Shown in pieces: positions 7,066 to 13,109 of a DNA stretch of 13,109 nt. The stretch lies in NCBI GenBank assembly GCA_030430515.1, contig JAUIKX010000075.1:1-13109 (forward strand). The letters are read 5' to 3'. Position 1 is the stretch's first letter; each line of letters opens with the position of its first letter. The position numbers and the translations under genes were made by a program. Below the pieces are notes generated by a model. The model did no database searches, was not told where the DNA came from, and was given only the letters and a program-made list of their open reading frames with translations. The DNA is from Gammaproteobacteria bacterium (GTDB taxonomy: Bacteria; Pseudomonadota; Gammaproteobacteria; Pseudomonadales; Azotimanducaceae).

Positions 7066-7562
7066 TTCGAATCGTCTTCCGCCTCGAGCGCCGCGACAAG
7101 ATCCTTGAACGTCTGACGGTTACTTTCGCTGAGCGCCATGAGCGTCCGATGGGCGTCGATCACTTTGCGCCGCAACGTACGCTCATCCAGCCCCTCTGCC
7201 CTCGGCAGCTCTCCAAGCTGTTCCACCGCCGTCAGCGGCTCGGTGACCAGATGAAAAACATCTTCGAATCCGGAAGCGATCAGCAGCCGCTCGATGTCTG
7301 CGTCGGTCACAACAAGCGTAGGAACACAGTCGAAGCGGCGCTGGGTCTCGATGGAGAGCTTCGCCAGAATACCCAGCGAAGTACTATCGATACCCGATGC
7401 CTGCGACAGGTCCACGAGCACCGACTGAAACTCCGGGTCGTCGAACATTTTCTCAAAGAAGCTCTCAGCAGAGAGGCAGAGCGTCACACGCACATCGCCA
7501 ACGAGTCTGAGCAGATAGACCCCCTCCAACTCGCCGACCATGATTTTTCCGGTGTGGTTCAT
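7062..7562 (-). CDS. STAS-domain anti-sigma factor antagonist
   Basis: A 166-residue cytoplasmic protein. Residues 5-110 form a STAS domain: KIMVGELEGVYLLRLVGDVR, then VLVDLSQASGIDSTSLGIL. DSTSLG (59-64) is the classical phosphorylation loop, with Ser60 the likely target by comparison with SpoIIAA. In such systems the unphosphorylated antagonist sequesters an anti-sigma factor. A helical extension of about 50 residues follows (DERTLRRKVIDAHRTLMALS), as in the Pseudomonas HsbA/PA2797-type proteins (from memory). Its ATG overlaps the TGA of the phosphatase gene upstream, so the two are made together, and the phosphatase is the obvious candidate to dephosphorylate it. No anti-sigma kinase is present in the window. 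Family and mechanism class are well supported; the sigma factor controlled is unknown. Confidence 0.88.
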   Translation of the reverse strand: MNHTGKIMVGELEGVYLLRLVGDVRVTLCLSAESFFEKMFDDPEFQSVLVDLSQASGIDSTSLGILAKLSIETQRRFDCVPTLVVTDADIERLLIASGFEDVFHLVTEPLTAVEQLGELPRAEGLDERTLRRKVIDAHRTLMALSESNRQTFKDLVAALEAEDDSN

Positions 7563-8662
7563 GGCTCTCGGCTCACAATCAGACAGGTCATGTCGTCAGG
7601 CCCCTGACGTCGGTCTTCGAAACCCAGCGCCTGCCACACCCCGCCAGCTGTTGCGGCGGATCCGGCAGCCTCGAGCAGGCGGGCTTCGCGTGCTTCATGG
7701 TTCGGCTCATCAAGCATCTCCAGAACGCCATCGGAAAATACCACGACGCGATCGTCCTCATCGAGACCGACCGTCTCACAGGTATAGTGGACTTTCGGGA
7801 AGAGGCCCACCGGCTTGCCGGCATTCTCCAGATAGCGTGGTCTGCCATCGCTCACGACGATCGCTGCCGGGTAGTGCCCGGCATTGACCACCGTTGCTTT
7901 GTGAAGCACATAGTCCACCACAACCAGAATCATGCTGACGTGCTTGTCGATTTTCTGCTCGAGAAGCTCCCGATTGAGCCACTCGAGAATCTTGCCCGGG
8001 TCTTCGAGCATGTTCAGGTGGTACTCACGGCGCACACGCCGGGAAAAATTCTTGAGAAGCACCGTGACGAAGGCGCTCGATGCACCGTGGCCGGCAACGT
8101 CTGCCACATAAGCGGCGAAGTAGCGGTCCGCGACAGGGAAGTAATCAACAAAATCGCCGCTGAGAAGATGCGAGGGCAGCATATCCTGCTGCAGCCGGTA
8201 GTCACCGACCATCATCGGCGAGGGCGGCAACATACCCATCTGTATGTAGCGCCCCGCCCGCTGGTCCCGCTTGAGCTCAGACTCATACTGGTTGATGCGG
8301 GTGCGCAGCTCTCTTCCGGACGCTTTAGCCCTTTTCTGCACAGCCCGCAGGCGTGCATCGGTCACCTCAGCAGGCTGATCTTCCAGCCACAGATCCGCGA
8401 CACCGCTTCTCAGCAGCATGAGCAGCACTTCAGGACCGGGCTGCGCGGCAAGAACGAGCACGACGGCTACCGATGGAAAACTCTCAGCTGCACGCTTCGC
8501 CAGAAGCTCATCGTGGCAGATGAGCACATCCGCGCTGCCATCGGAACACTTCTCCAGGGCTTCGGTCTCACCAGCCAGACGCACGGGGTTCCGGCCGGTG
8601 GCGGTAAGGTGGGATAGCAAAGGCGACGGATTTTCGTCCGTCTCTACGACGACTAAGCTCAT
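7559..8662 (-). CDS. Pseudo-receiver plus PP2C (SpoIIE-type) phosphatase
   Basis: A 367-residue protein in two parts. Residues 1-100 have the length and strand pattern of a response-regulator receiver, but the key residues are changed: where the phospho-acceptor Asp is expected the sequence reads DVLICHDEL (His50, Asp51), the conserved Thr is Ala (VLVLAAQ), and the Lys is lost (LWLEDQP). A coiled linker (106-135) leads into a PP2C/SpoIIE phosphatase, with SGDFVDYF (168-175), YVADVAGHG (185-193), VFSDGVLEM (308-316) and GPDDMTCLIV (354-363), which carry the metal-binding Asp residues 170, 188, 311 and 356/357. Its substrate is most likely the STAS antagonist encoded next, with which it overlaps by ATGA. 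The architecture is that of HsbR/RssB-like regulators. ATG 8662 has no clear ribosome site. The 115 bases before it separate it from mlaA, so a promoter there is possible, though I found only weak matches. Confidence 0.88.
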   Translation of the reverse strand: MSLVVVETDENPSPLLSHLTATGRNPVRLAGETEALEKCSDGSADVLICHDELLAKRAAESFPSVAVVLVLAAQPGPEVLLMLLRSGVADLWLEDQPAEVTDARLRAVQKRAKASGRELRTRINQYESELKRDQRAGRYIQMGMLPPSPMMVGDYRLQQDMLPSHLLSGDFVDYFPVADRYFAAYVADVAGHGASSAFVTVLLKNFSRRVRREYHLNMLEDPGKILEWLNRELLEQKIDKHVSMILVVVDYVLHKATVVNAGHYPAAIVVSDGRPRYLENAGKPVGLFPKVHYTCETVGLDEDDRVVVFSDGVLEMLDEPNHEAREARLLEAAGSAATAGGVWQALGFEDRRQGPDDMTCLIVSREP

Positions 8663-8777
8663 AGTAAAGAGGCGTTCAGGGGAAAATACCGCAGAACCGC
8701 AACCACATTAACCTTTGCGGACGGCACCCTACGCCCATCACCCGGCCTTTACAACCACGGTGATGTAAGACGCCCTG

Positions 8778-9491
8778 CTACCAGTCTTCGTCGTAATCAT
8801 CGTCCAGAAACGGGTCTTCTTCCGGCACCGCGCCGTCGTTGACGAGATACTCACGCCGCTGCAGGTAGGCATCACGAAGAAAGAGATAGCGATCTCCGGA
8901 TTGCGGCATGAGCTCTTCAGCGGCGAGCAGGTTGGACCGGCCATGAACCACCTGCACCGCAGCGGCACCATATCGATGGGAAGCCGGTGAGAGCAGGCGC
9001 AAGGGATTCGCAGCAAGATCAAAAATCAGCCCCACACCGTCCCGGACCGTCGACGGTCCTCCAAGGGGCAACATCACATGATTGCCGCTTTCCGCCCCCC
9101 ATACGCCAAAGGTCTGCCCGAAGTCCTCCTGATGAGGCTGCATGCCCATAGGCGAGGCGACATCGAAGATACCACCAATGCCGATGGTCGAATTGACGAG
9201 GAAGCGGCCCGTGTCGGAGAAGCCATCCCTGGGTTTTCCCTGCAGAAACTGGTTGAGCGCCGTTGCAGGCGTGCCGATGTTCGCAAAAACATTGCCGATA
9301 CCCCGACGGACAGGCCCGGGAATCACCTTTTTGTAGGCCTTGGCTACCGGCCTCAGGAGTATCCGGTCGAAAAAGTCGTTGACGGCGAAAACCTTCCGGT
9401 TGGCTGGTTCCCACGGATCGACGTCTTCACCGTAAACGGCAGGCACCGCCAGTACGGCCAGAAGCAGCGTGACAATCGCTCTAAGTTTCAT
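8778..9491 (-). CDS. mlaA: MlaA/VacJ-family outer-membrane lipid-asymmetry protein
   Basis: MlaA removes mislocalised phospholipids from the outer leaflet of the outer membrane and passes them to MlaC. The 237-residue protein has a signal peptide (MKLRAIVTLLLAVLAVPAVYG) followed by the family hallmark DPWEPANRKVFAVNDFFDRI, then VANIGTPATALNQFLQGK-type sequence, GRFLVNSTIGIGGIFDVAS, DFGQTFGVWG and YLMLPLGGPST-like HVMLPLGGPSTVRDG. A very acidic tail (EEDPFLDDDYDEDW) ends it. No lipobox Cys is seen near the signal cleavage site, so unlike E. coli MlaA it may be a secreted, non-lipidated form; a signal-peptidase I site after VYG is plausible. The start follows hvfC by only 18 bases, so mlaA is probably co-transcribed with the hvfABC genes. 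The 115 bases after its stop show no convincing terminator. Confidence 0.92.
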   Translation of the reverse strand: MKLRAIVTLLLAVLAVPAVYGEDVDPWEPANRKVFAVNDFFDRILLRPVAKAYKKVIPGPVRRGIGNVFANIGTPATALNQFLQGKPRDGFSDTGRFLVNSTIGIGGIFDVASPMGMQPHQEDFGQTFGVWGAESGNHVMLPLGGPSTVRDGVGLIFDLAANPLRLLSPASHRYGAAAVQVVHGRSNLLAAEELMPQSGDRYLFLRDAYLQRREYLVNDGAVPEEDPFLDDDYDEDW

Positions 9492-9509
9492 CCCTGGCTC
9501 TCAAGCAAC

Positions 9510-10277
9510 TCAAGTGGTAACCGGCAACACAATGTCACAGTCCAGCAATCGCGCCAAGGTCTGCTCCGCCTGGATATGAACATCCCTGACAGGCATCTCG
9601 AGTTTCTCCGCCAGCGCGTTCATCGCAGCCTGCAGATTCGACTCCCGGTCGATTTCTTCCAGAAGCGCGAGCGTCAACGGGTTGGAGACGAGAAATCGAA
9701 CCGCCAGATCCCGCCGTCGATAGACGATTAGGCAGGTTGGCGTATCACCAGGGCGATCCGGCAGATGCTCCGGGCCGATCTCATGAACCGGATAGCGATA
9801 GGCAAGCGGCCATGCCAGCGGAGAGACCCGAACAGCCGAAGGCAGCTGATCGTCTTCACCAGCAGAACGCTCTGGCAGTTCCTCTTCGGCCACCGCCAGG
9901 GCCATCTCCACCCATTCATAGTGGGCGAGTTCGAGAAACCAGTCAGGCAGCGGTTCATGCTCACCCTCCCCGATGAACTCCAGAAACTCCTGAGAAATTT
10001 CAAGGAAGTAAGGCGAACTGCTGCCGTGCCGGTGCACGAAAGACCGCACCACTTCATGCCACGCCACACCGGACCAGCCAGCAGCGGTAAGAATGCGTTT
10101 GCACACCGGGAAGGTGCTTGCCAGGAAACCTTCGATATTGTTGTAGAAGAGCTCCGCGTAGATCTTCATGCGCCGCGCTTCGAGCCCTGACGGCACCTCG
10201 TTGACCTCCGGATTGCGGATATGCGCGGCAAATTCCAGCTGCACGGCTCGGTATCCGGGAAGGTTGTCGCCGTCCAC
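9510..10277 (-). CDS. hvfC: DUF2063 partner protein of the MNIO enzyme (HvfC/BufC type)
   Basis: A 255-residue soluble protein. The N-terminal DUF2063 domain is clear: AVQLEFAAHIRNPE (11-24) and LEARRMKIYAELFYNNIEGF followed by LASTFPVCKRIL (32-63), then FVHRHGSSSPYFLEISQEF and LAHYEWVEMAL. The second half (about 150-250) is a beta-rich plus helical region ending with a helix rich in Leu, Glu and Arg. In characterised systems (HvfC, MbnC, BufC) this protein binds the precursor peptide and presents it to the DUF692 iron enzyme. It begins at GTG directly after the TGA of hvfB (TGAGTG), a tight translational coupling; no better start lies in frame downstream before the conserved region. Family identity is firm, and the role follows from the operon. 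Confidence 0.9.
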   Translation of the reverse strand: MDGDNLPGYRAVQLEFAAHIRNPEVNEVPSGLEARRMKIYAELFYNNIEGFLASTFPVCKRILTAAGWSGVAWHEVVRSFVHRHGSSSPYFLEISQEFLEFIGEGEHEPLPDWFLELAHYEWVEMALAVAEEELPERSAGEDDQLPSAVRVSPLAWPLAYRYPVHEIGPEHLPDRPGDTPTCLIVYRRRDLAVRFLVSNPLTLALLEEIDRESNLQAAMNALAEKLEMPVRDVHIQAEQTLARLLDCDIVLPVTT

Positions 10278-11093
10278 TCAGGCGGCCGCCCGCTGCAGGG
10301 CGCGAATCTGACCGATCTCGGCAAGCAGCTCGCTCATCGGCGGAAAGTTGAAATCTCGCTCGAGCAGCACGGGCTTCGGGCCGATTTTGTCGAATGCCGC
10401 CTTGAGGAGCTGCCAGACAGGGTCGACCACCGCACTTCCATGGGTATCCACCCGTAGATCTTCGGCTTCGACGTAGTGTCCGGCGATATGCACGTACCAG
10501 GTGCGGGAGGTGTCCAGCGCATCCAGGAATTCGTATGGGTCGTAACGGAAATTGACGCTGTTGACGAAGATATTGTTCACGTCGAGCAGCAAGCCGCAAT
10601 CAGCCTCATGGAGCACCTGGTTGATGAATGCCACCTCATCCATCTCCTGCCCCGGAGCCGCGTAGTAGGAAACGTGTTCGAGCGCAATGGGCCGCTCCAG
10701 AACATCCTGCACCTGCTTCACCCGCCCTGCGACGTAGGTTGCCGCTTCAGAGGTGAACGGCATCGGCATCAGATCGTACAGATGCCCCTTGTCATCGCTG
10801 CAGTAACTCAGATGCTCGGAATAGATTTCGATCTGGTGGACATCGAGAAAGTGCTTCACCGACTTGAGAAAGTCCAGATCGAGGGGTGCCGGTGAGCCGA
10901 TGGAAAGGCTGAGCCCGTGGCAGATCATAGGAAAGCGTTCTGCCAGCTCGGCGAACTGGCGGCCGAAACGACCGCCAACGCCGATCCAGTTTTCTGGCGC
11001 GATCTCCATGAAGTCAACATCGCCCGGCTCGAGCGTCAGGAGTTGCGGCAGCATTCCGCGCCGCAACCCCAGACCTGCCGAATCAGACTTCAA
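10278..11093 (-). CDS. hvfB: DUF692 multinuclear iron oxidative enzyme (MNIO; HvfB/BufB type)
   Basis: A 271-residue TIM-barrel enzyme of the MNIO family, related to MbnB and TglH, which uses clustered non-haem iron and oxygen to rebuild cysteine residues of a ribosomal peptide. Conserved ligand segments are present in order: CHGLSLSIG (His59), IYSEHLSYC (Glu93, His94), IALEHVSYYA (Glu139), LLLDVNNIFVN (Asp171, Asn173), WYVHIAGHY (His202, His206), VDTHGSAV (Asp216, His218) and VLLERDFNF (Glu245). The family N-terminus GLGLRRGML is preceded by only six residues, so the TTG at 11093 with GGAG seven bases upstream is the right start; the next ATG (codon 14) would remove the first barrel strand. 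It lies 29 bases after hvfA and directly before hvfC. The expected product is a copper-binding heterocycle/thioamide on the EGKCG cysteines of HvfA, as recalled for the Haemophilus Hvf system; the exact chemistry here is inference. Confidence 0.93.
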   Translation of the reverse strand: MKSDSAGLGLRRGMLPQLLTLEPGDVDFMEIAPENWIGVGGRFGRQFAELAERFPMICHGLSLSIGSPAPLDLDFLKSVKHFLDVHQIEIYSEHLSYCSDDKGHLYDLMPMPFTSEAATYVAGRVKQVQDVLERPIALEHVSYYAAPGQEMDEVAFINQVLHEADCGLLLDVNNIFVNSVNFRYDPYEFLDALDTSRTWYVHIAGHYVEAEDLRVDTHGSAVVDPVWQLLKAAFDKIGPKPVLLERDFNFPPMSELLAEIGQIRALQRAAA

Positions 11094-11104
11094 GGGAGAT
11101 CTCC
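11091..11104 (-). promoter_or_regulatory. Ribosome site deciding a TTG start for hvfB
   Basis: GGAG (minus strand, 11104-11101) stands seven bases before TTG (11093-11091). This ideal spacing, plus family homology beginning a few residues later, supports initiation at TTG. A weak start codon here may keep enzyme levels low relative to the precursor. Confidence 0.6.
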
Positions 11105-11122
11105 GGACGTCAGCTCAGTGGC

Positions 11123-11563
11123 TCAGGAAGCGCCTCCGCACTTGCCTTCACCGCACTTGCCTTCACCGCATTTGCCTTCGCTACCGTCGCCTTCACCGCA
11201 TTTGCCTTCACCGCATTTGCCTTCGCCGCCGTCGCCTTCACCGCATTTGCCTTCGCCGCATTTGCCTTCGCCGCCGTCGCCTTCACCGCACTTGCCTTCG
11301 CCGCACTTGCCTTCGCCGCCGTCGCCTTCACCGCATTTGCCTTCGCCGCACTTGCCTTCGTCGCCGTCGCCTTCGCCGCATTTACCTTCGCCGCACTTGC
11401 CCTCGCCACAGGAGCCTTCGGCTTCCGCAAGGAGGTCGTAGCCCTTGTCGAGTTCGTCGGCCTGGAACAACTCGTCTGCCGAAGCAACGCCTGCGGCGGT
11501 GACAGAAGCGACGAACGCCGTACCAACAGCAGCAGCGATGGGTTTGATTTTTCGGTTGAACAT
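11123..11563 (-). CDS. hvfA: HvfA/BufA2-type RiPP precursor with EGKCG repeats
   Basis: A 146-residue precursor. Residues 1-29 form a Sec signal peptide (MFNRKIKPIAAAVGTAFVAS, cut after ASA), so the product goes to the periplasm. A short leader follows (DELFQADELDKGYDLLAEA, of the family's 'L..GY' kind). Residues 49-143 are nineteen pentapeptides: one EGSCG, thirteen EGKCG and five Cys-less EGDGG/D/S, ending GAS. The 14 Cys are the only ones in the protein and are the expected substrates of HvfB. EGKCG proteins of this type are bufferins that bind copper after modification. The ATG at 11563 was chosen over an upstream TTG (11590) because it begins the signal peptide and has GGAG ten bases ahead. 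The gene is first in the hvfABC(-mlaA) order and has an ECF-like promoter. The call rests on the repeat motif together with its neighbours and is strong. Confidence 0.95.
   Translation of the reverse strand: MFNRKIKPIAAAVGTAFVASVTAAGVASADELFQADELDKGYDLLAEAEGSCGEGKCGEGKCGEGDGDEGKCGEGKCGEGDGGEGKCGEGKCGEGDGGEGKCGEGKCGEGDGGEGKCGEGKCGEGDGSEGKCGEGKCGEGKCGGAS
11135..11419 (-). repeat. 45-bp tandem repeat array inside hvfA
   Basis: The array encodes residues 49-143 of HvfA. The higher-order unit is 45 bases (EGKCG EGKCG EGDGG), repeated five times with synonymous and small changes, flanked by EGSCG at the start and an extra EGKCG at the end. All units are multiples of 15 bases, so copy-number change would not shift the frame. 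The repeat also makes a long, meaningless Ala/Lys-rich frame on the same strand. Confidence 0.95.
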
Positions 11564-11606
11564 GTCGTGAGATCTCCTCGCGTAAAACAAAACGTTAGTT
11601 ATGCCA

Positions 11607-11621
11607 GCGGATCATATCCGC
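11607..11621. repeat. 6-bp inverted repeat in the hvfA leader
   Basis: GCGGAT (11607-11612) and ATCCGC (11616-11621) pair around a CAT spacer. It sits at or just after the predicted transcription start of hvfA. It could be an operator or a 5'-end hairpin that stabilises the message. No known site is matched. Confidence 0.3.
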
Positions 11622-11628
11622 CAGCCAG

Positions 11629-11656
11629 TATGACCCAGGCCATCAGAGATAGTTCC
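11629..11656 (-). promoter_or_regulatory. ECF-sigma-like promoter for hvfA
   Basis: On the minus strand GGAACTA (11656-11650) is followed by 16 bases and TCATA (11633-11629). This resembles the RpoE/AlgU pattern GGAACTT-N16-TCtgA more than a sigma-70 promoter. Transcription would start about 60 bases before the hvfA ATG. Bufferin genes being under ECF control in other bacteria makes this plausible, but one site cannot prove it. Confidence 0.4.
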
Positions 11657-11673
11657 CGGAGCATCGGCAAACG

Positions 11674-13109
11674 TTAGTTCAGACCGAGCGCAAGCTCCAG
11701 CGCTTCCAGCTCCCGGCGCAGCTTTTTTACCGAACCCTGACCTTTTTTCGACAGTGGTTCTGCAAAGACACCCACACGCACGCCCTCAAACAGTGCACGA
11801 AGAACCGAGATGTCTGCCTGGGAAGACAGCCGATGCGCTGCCAGCCGCTCGATCCGCGCCTCGAGCGCCGAAAGCGTCACCATATTCTGTTGATCTCGCT
11901 GCACCTTGCCCTGCAGGTTCTCCAGGCGGTACCGCTGCGCCGCCAGATAGTCCGGCAGGCGCGCCAGCGTCTCGGGCTCGCAGGCGGTCAGCACATCCGG
12001 AGGCAGCAGCTCATCAACGATACGCCGAACATCAGCAACCGACTCCTGAAACGCCGGCGATGTGTAGCCATCCAGTGACTTTACGAGCTCGAAACGGGCC
12101 GCCAGCGCGTCAGCAAAGCCGTTCACGCAGTCCGTAAAAACATCCGCCAGCGCCTGACGGCCGTCATCGAGCCGCTGGTTGAACTCCGCACGGCTGCGAG
12201 GCAGAGGTCGTCCGTGGAAATAACACGCCCAGACCACGTAGCACAGCAACGCATCCCTCAGAGTTGCGGCGTCACCGAGGCTGGCAAAATGCAGCCCCAG
12301 AGCCTTGTTTTTATCGATCTCGCGACGGAAGTAGCGCACACGACTTCCCAGGAGTGTCAGCGCCAGCCGAGGAAAGCCGCGCCGGTTCAAGGCATCGGCT
12401 GCCGACCGGCTCTCAGCGTAAACCAAATCTACGCTGTCTCCGCAGTCCTTAAGCGCCGGGTAGACGAGCACCGGCGCACCACCGGCGCGAATGGTCTCCT
12501 GCTCCTCCAGCCGCTCGGGAAAAGCCTGAAGATTCCGCTCCACCGGCACATCCAGATCCACCGAAGCATTCGTGCCGGTAACGGCATGCTCTTCCTGCAG
12601 CATCCGCAGATCCCGCCCCTGATCGATGACCCGACCTTTTTCGTCGAGCACCTGAATGTGAAAGCGCAGCAATTCATCCAGCCGATCCGGGTGCCAATCG
12701 GCAACTTCCGTTTTGAGGTCGTAAAGGGCGAGCACCGCCGCAGACATCGCGCTGGCCAGGCGCCCCTGTCTGTAACGGCTCGGATGCACCAGATAGCTGA
12801 CAATCGGTTCCACCTTATCAGCCACCGGCGTGATCCGGCGTCTGATCTGCTTCGGCAGGCTGCGCAGCCAGCCCTCGACCACCAGCGGCAGGTACCCCGG
12901 CACCAGCCATTCGAGCGCTTCGGGCACCACCCCTTGAAGGAGGCCGACAGGCACCTGCAGGTTGGCGCCATCGTCCGGCGTTCCCGGCGCGAAGCGATAC
13001 TTCACTTCGAGCGCAACGCCATTGACGACGATTTGCGATGGGTAGGCCTCTTCCCCAAGATCCGGAGCCGCCTGCCGTTGCAACGTGTCACGACCCAGAA
13101 ACAGCGCCC
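11674..13109 (-). CDS. hrpA: ATP-dependent RNA helicase HrpA, C-terminal part
   Basis: The frame is open to the right edge, so only about the last 478 residues are visible; the N-terminal DEAH helicase motor lies outside the window. What is seen matches the C-terminal DUF3418 region of HrpA: SQIVVNGVALEVKYRFAPGT, DDGANLQVPVGLLQGVVPE, LEWLVPGYLPLVVEGWLRSL, PKQIRRRITPVADKVEPIV, then the long helical tail (RRIVDELLPPDVLTACEPE, LARLPDYLAAQRYRLENL, LEALELALGLN). HrpA acts on mRNA and on stalled ribosomes in the cytoplasm. The gene ends 110 bases before hvfA on the same strand. No clear terminator is seen, so some read-through into the hvf genes is possible, yet the hvfA promoter suggests separate control. 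There is no frameshift in the visible part. Confidence 0.92.
   Translation of the reverse strand, partial: ALFLGRDTLQRQAAPDLGEEAYPSQIVVNGVALEVKYRFAPGTPDDGANLQVPVGLLQGVVPEALEWLVPGYLPLVVEGWLRSLPKQIRRRITPVADKVEPIVSYLVHPSRYRQGRLASAMSAAVLALYDLKTEVADWHPDRLDELLRFHIQVLDEKGRVIDQGRDLRMLQEEHAVTGTNASVDLDVPVERNLQAFPERLEEQETIRAGGAPVLVYPALKDCGDSVDLVYAESRSAADALNRRGFPRLALTLLGSRVRYFRREIDKNKALGLHFASLGDAATLRDALLCYVVWACYFHGRPLPRSRAEFNQRLDDGRQALADVFTDCVNGFADALAARFELVKSLDGYTSPAFQESVADVRRIVDELLPPDVLTACEPETLARLPDYLAAQRYRLENLQGKVQRDQQNMVTLSALEARIERLAAHRLSSQADISVLRALFEGVRVGVFAEPLSKKGQGSVKKLRRELEALELALGLN

Larger units (their letters stand above)
11590..11679. repeat. 11-bp direct repeat flanking the hvfA promoter region
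   Basis: AAACGTTAGTT occurs at 11590-11600 and again at 11669-11679, where it includes the hrpA stop codon. The copies enclose the putative ECF promoter and hairpin. This could be chance, a binding site pair, or the trace of a small insertion or duplication. Confidence 0.5.

Noticed and set aside
7697..8617. A 306-codon plus-strand open frame opposite the phosphatase gene
   Set aside because: It is antisense to a gene with clear PP2C motifs. Long antisense frames are common at this base composition, and the translation shows no family features.
8663..8777. A terminator or strong promoter between mlaA and the phosphatase gene
   Set aside because: Only an imperfect palindrome (TTACA...TGTAA) without a U tract and weak promoter matches are present, below what I would annotate.
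11123..11421. The tandem repeats considered as a CRISPR array
   Set aside because: The units are contiguous with no unique spacers, and they translate into EGKCG/EGDGG peptides after a signal peptide.
11110..11526. A 138-residue Ala/Lys-rich frame on the minus strand overlapping hvfA
   Set aside because: It is the shifted reading of the EGKCG repeat array; it has no ribosome site and no homology, while the hvfA frame has a signal peptide and family motifs.

Overview
The window is a roughly 60% GC stretch of a gammaproteobacterial chromosome. The evidence is a standalone Gram-negative lpxC, a proteobacterial-type dusA, an mlaA homologue, the C-terminal part of hrpA, and a dusA / STAS antagonist / receiver-phosphatase / mlaA neighbourhood. 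From memory this neighbourhood resembles the PA2795-PA2800 region of Pseudomonas aeruginosa. The Tat-exported protein with an adjacent LamG protein fits marine gammaproteobacteria such as the Halieaceae or Woeseiales, but the exact genus cannot be read from the sequence.

Left part, plus strand (1-4280): a probable three-gene operon. It encodes a LamG-domain surface or periplasmic protein cut by the window edge, a Tat-exported protein that looks like a distant DUF1501 relative, and a cytoplasmic SAM methyltransferase of the N2227/carnosine-methyltransferase type with an apparent PqqD-like C-terminal winged helix. The first 27 bases are an exact inverted copy of bases 81-107 and put a stop codon into the LamG frame. 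This may be a contig-end artefact.

Middle part: lpxC (minus) converges on the methyltransferase, and their stop codons overlap inside a GC-rich stem-loop. A 400-base AT-richer intergenic region follows. It holds a good minus-strand promoter for lpxC, a tiny plus-strand reading frame with a perfect Shine-Dalgarno sequence, a palindrome, and a weak promoter for dusA. dusA and a TerB-like gene overlap by ATGA. The TerB-like gene converges on a minus-strand pair encoding a STAS anti-sigma-factor antagonist and a pseudo-receiver/PP2C phosphatase (a partner-switching pair). A second stem-loop lies over the two converging stop codons.

Right part, all minus strand (reading order hrpA, hvfA, hvfB, hvfC, mlaA): the most interesting system here is a compact copper-bufferin-type RiPP cluster. 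It consists of a Sec-exported precursor with 13 EGKCG pentapeptides (hvfA, BufA2 type), a DUF692 multinuclear iron enzyme (hvfB, MNIO family) starting at TTG with a strong Shine-Dalgarno, and its DUF2063 partner (hvfC). The usual DoxX-like membrane gene is not present in the window. In the downstream place, only 18 bases away, sits the outer-membrane lipid-transport gene mlaA. An ECF-sigma-like promoter and a short hairpin precede hvfA. The precursor's repeats follow a strict 15-residue rhythm of two Cys pentapeptides and one acidic Cys-less pentapeptide, which I regard as the best lead in the window.
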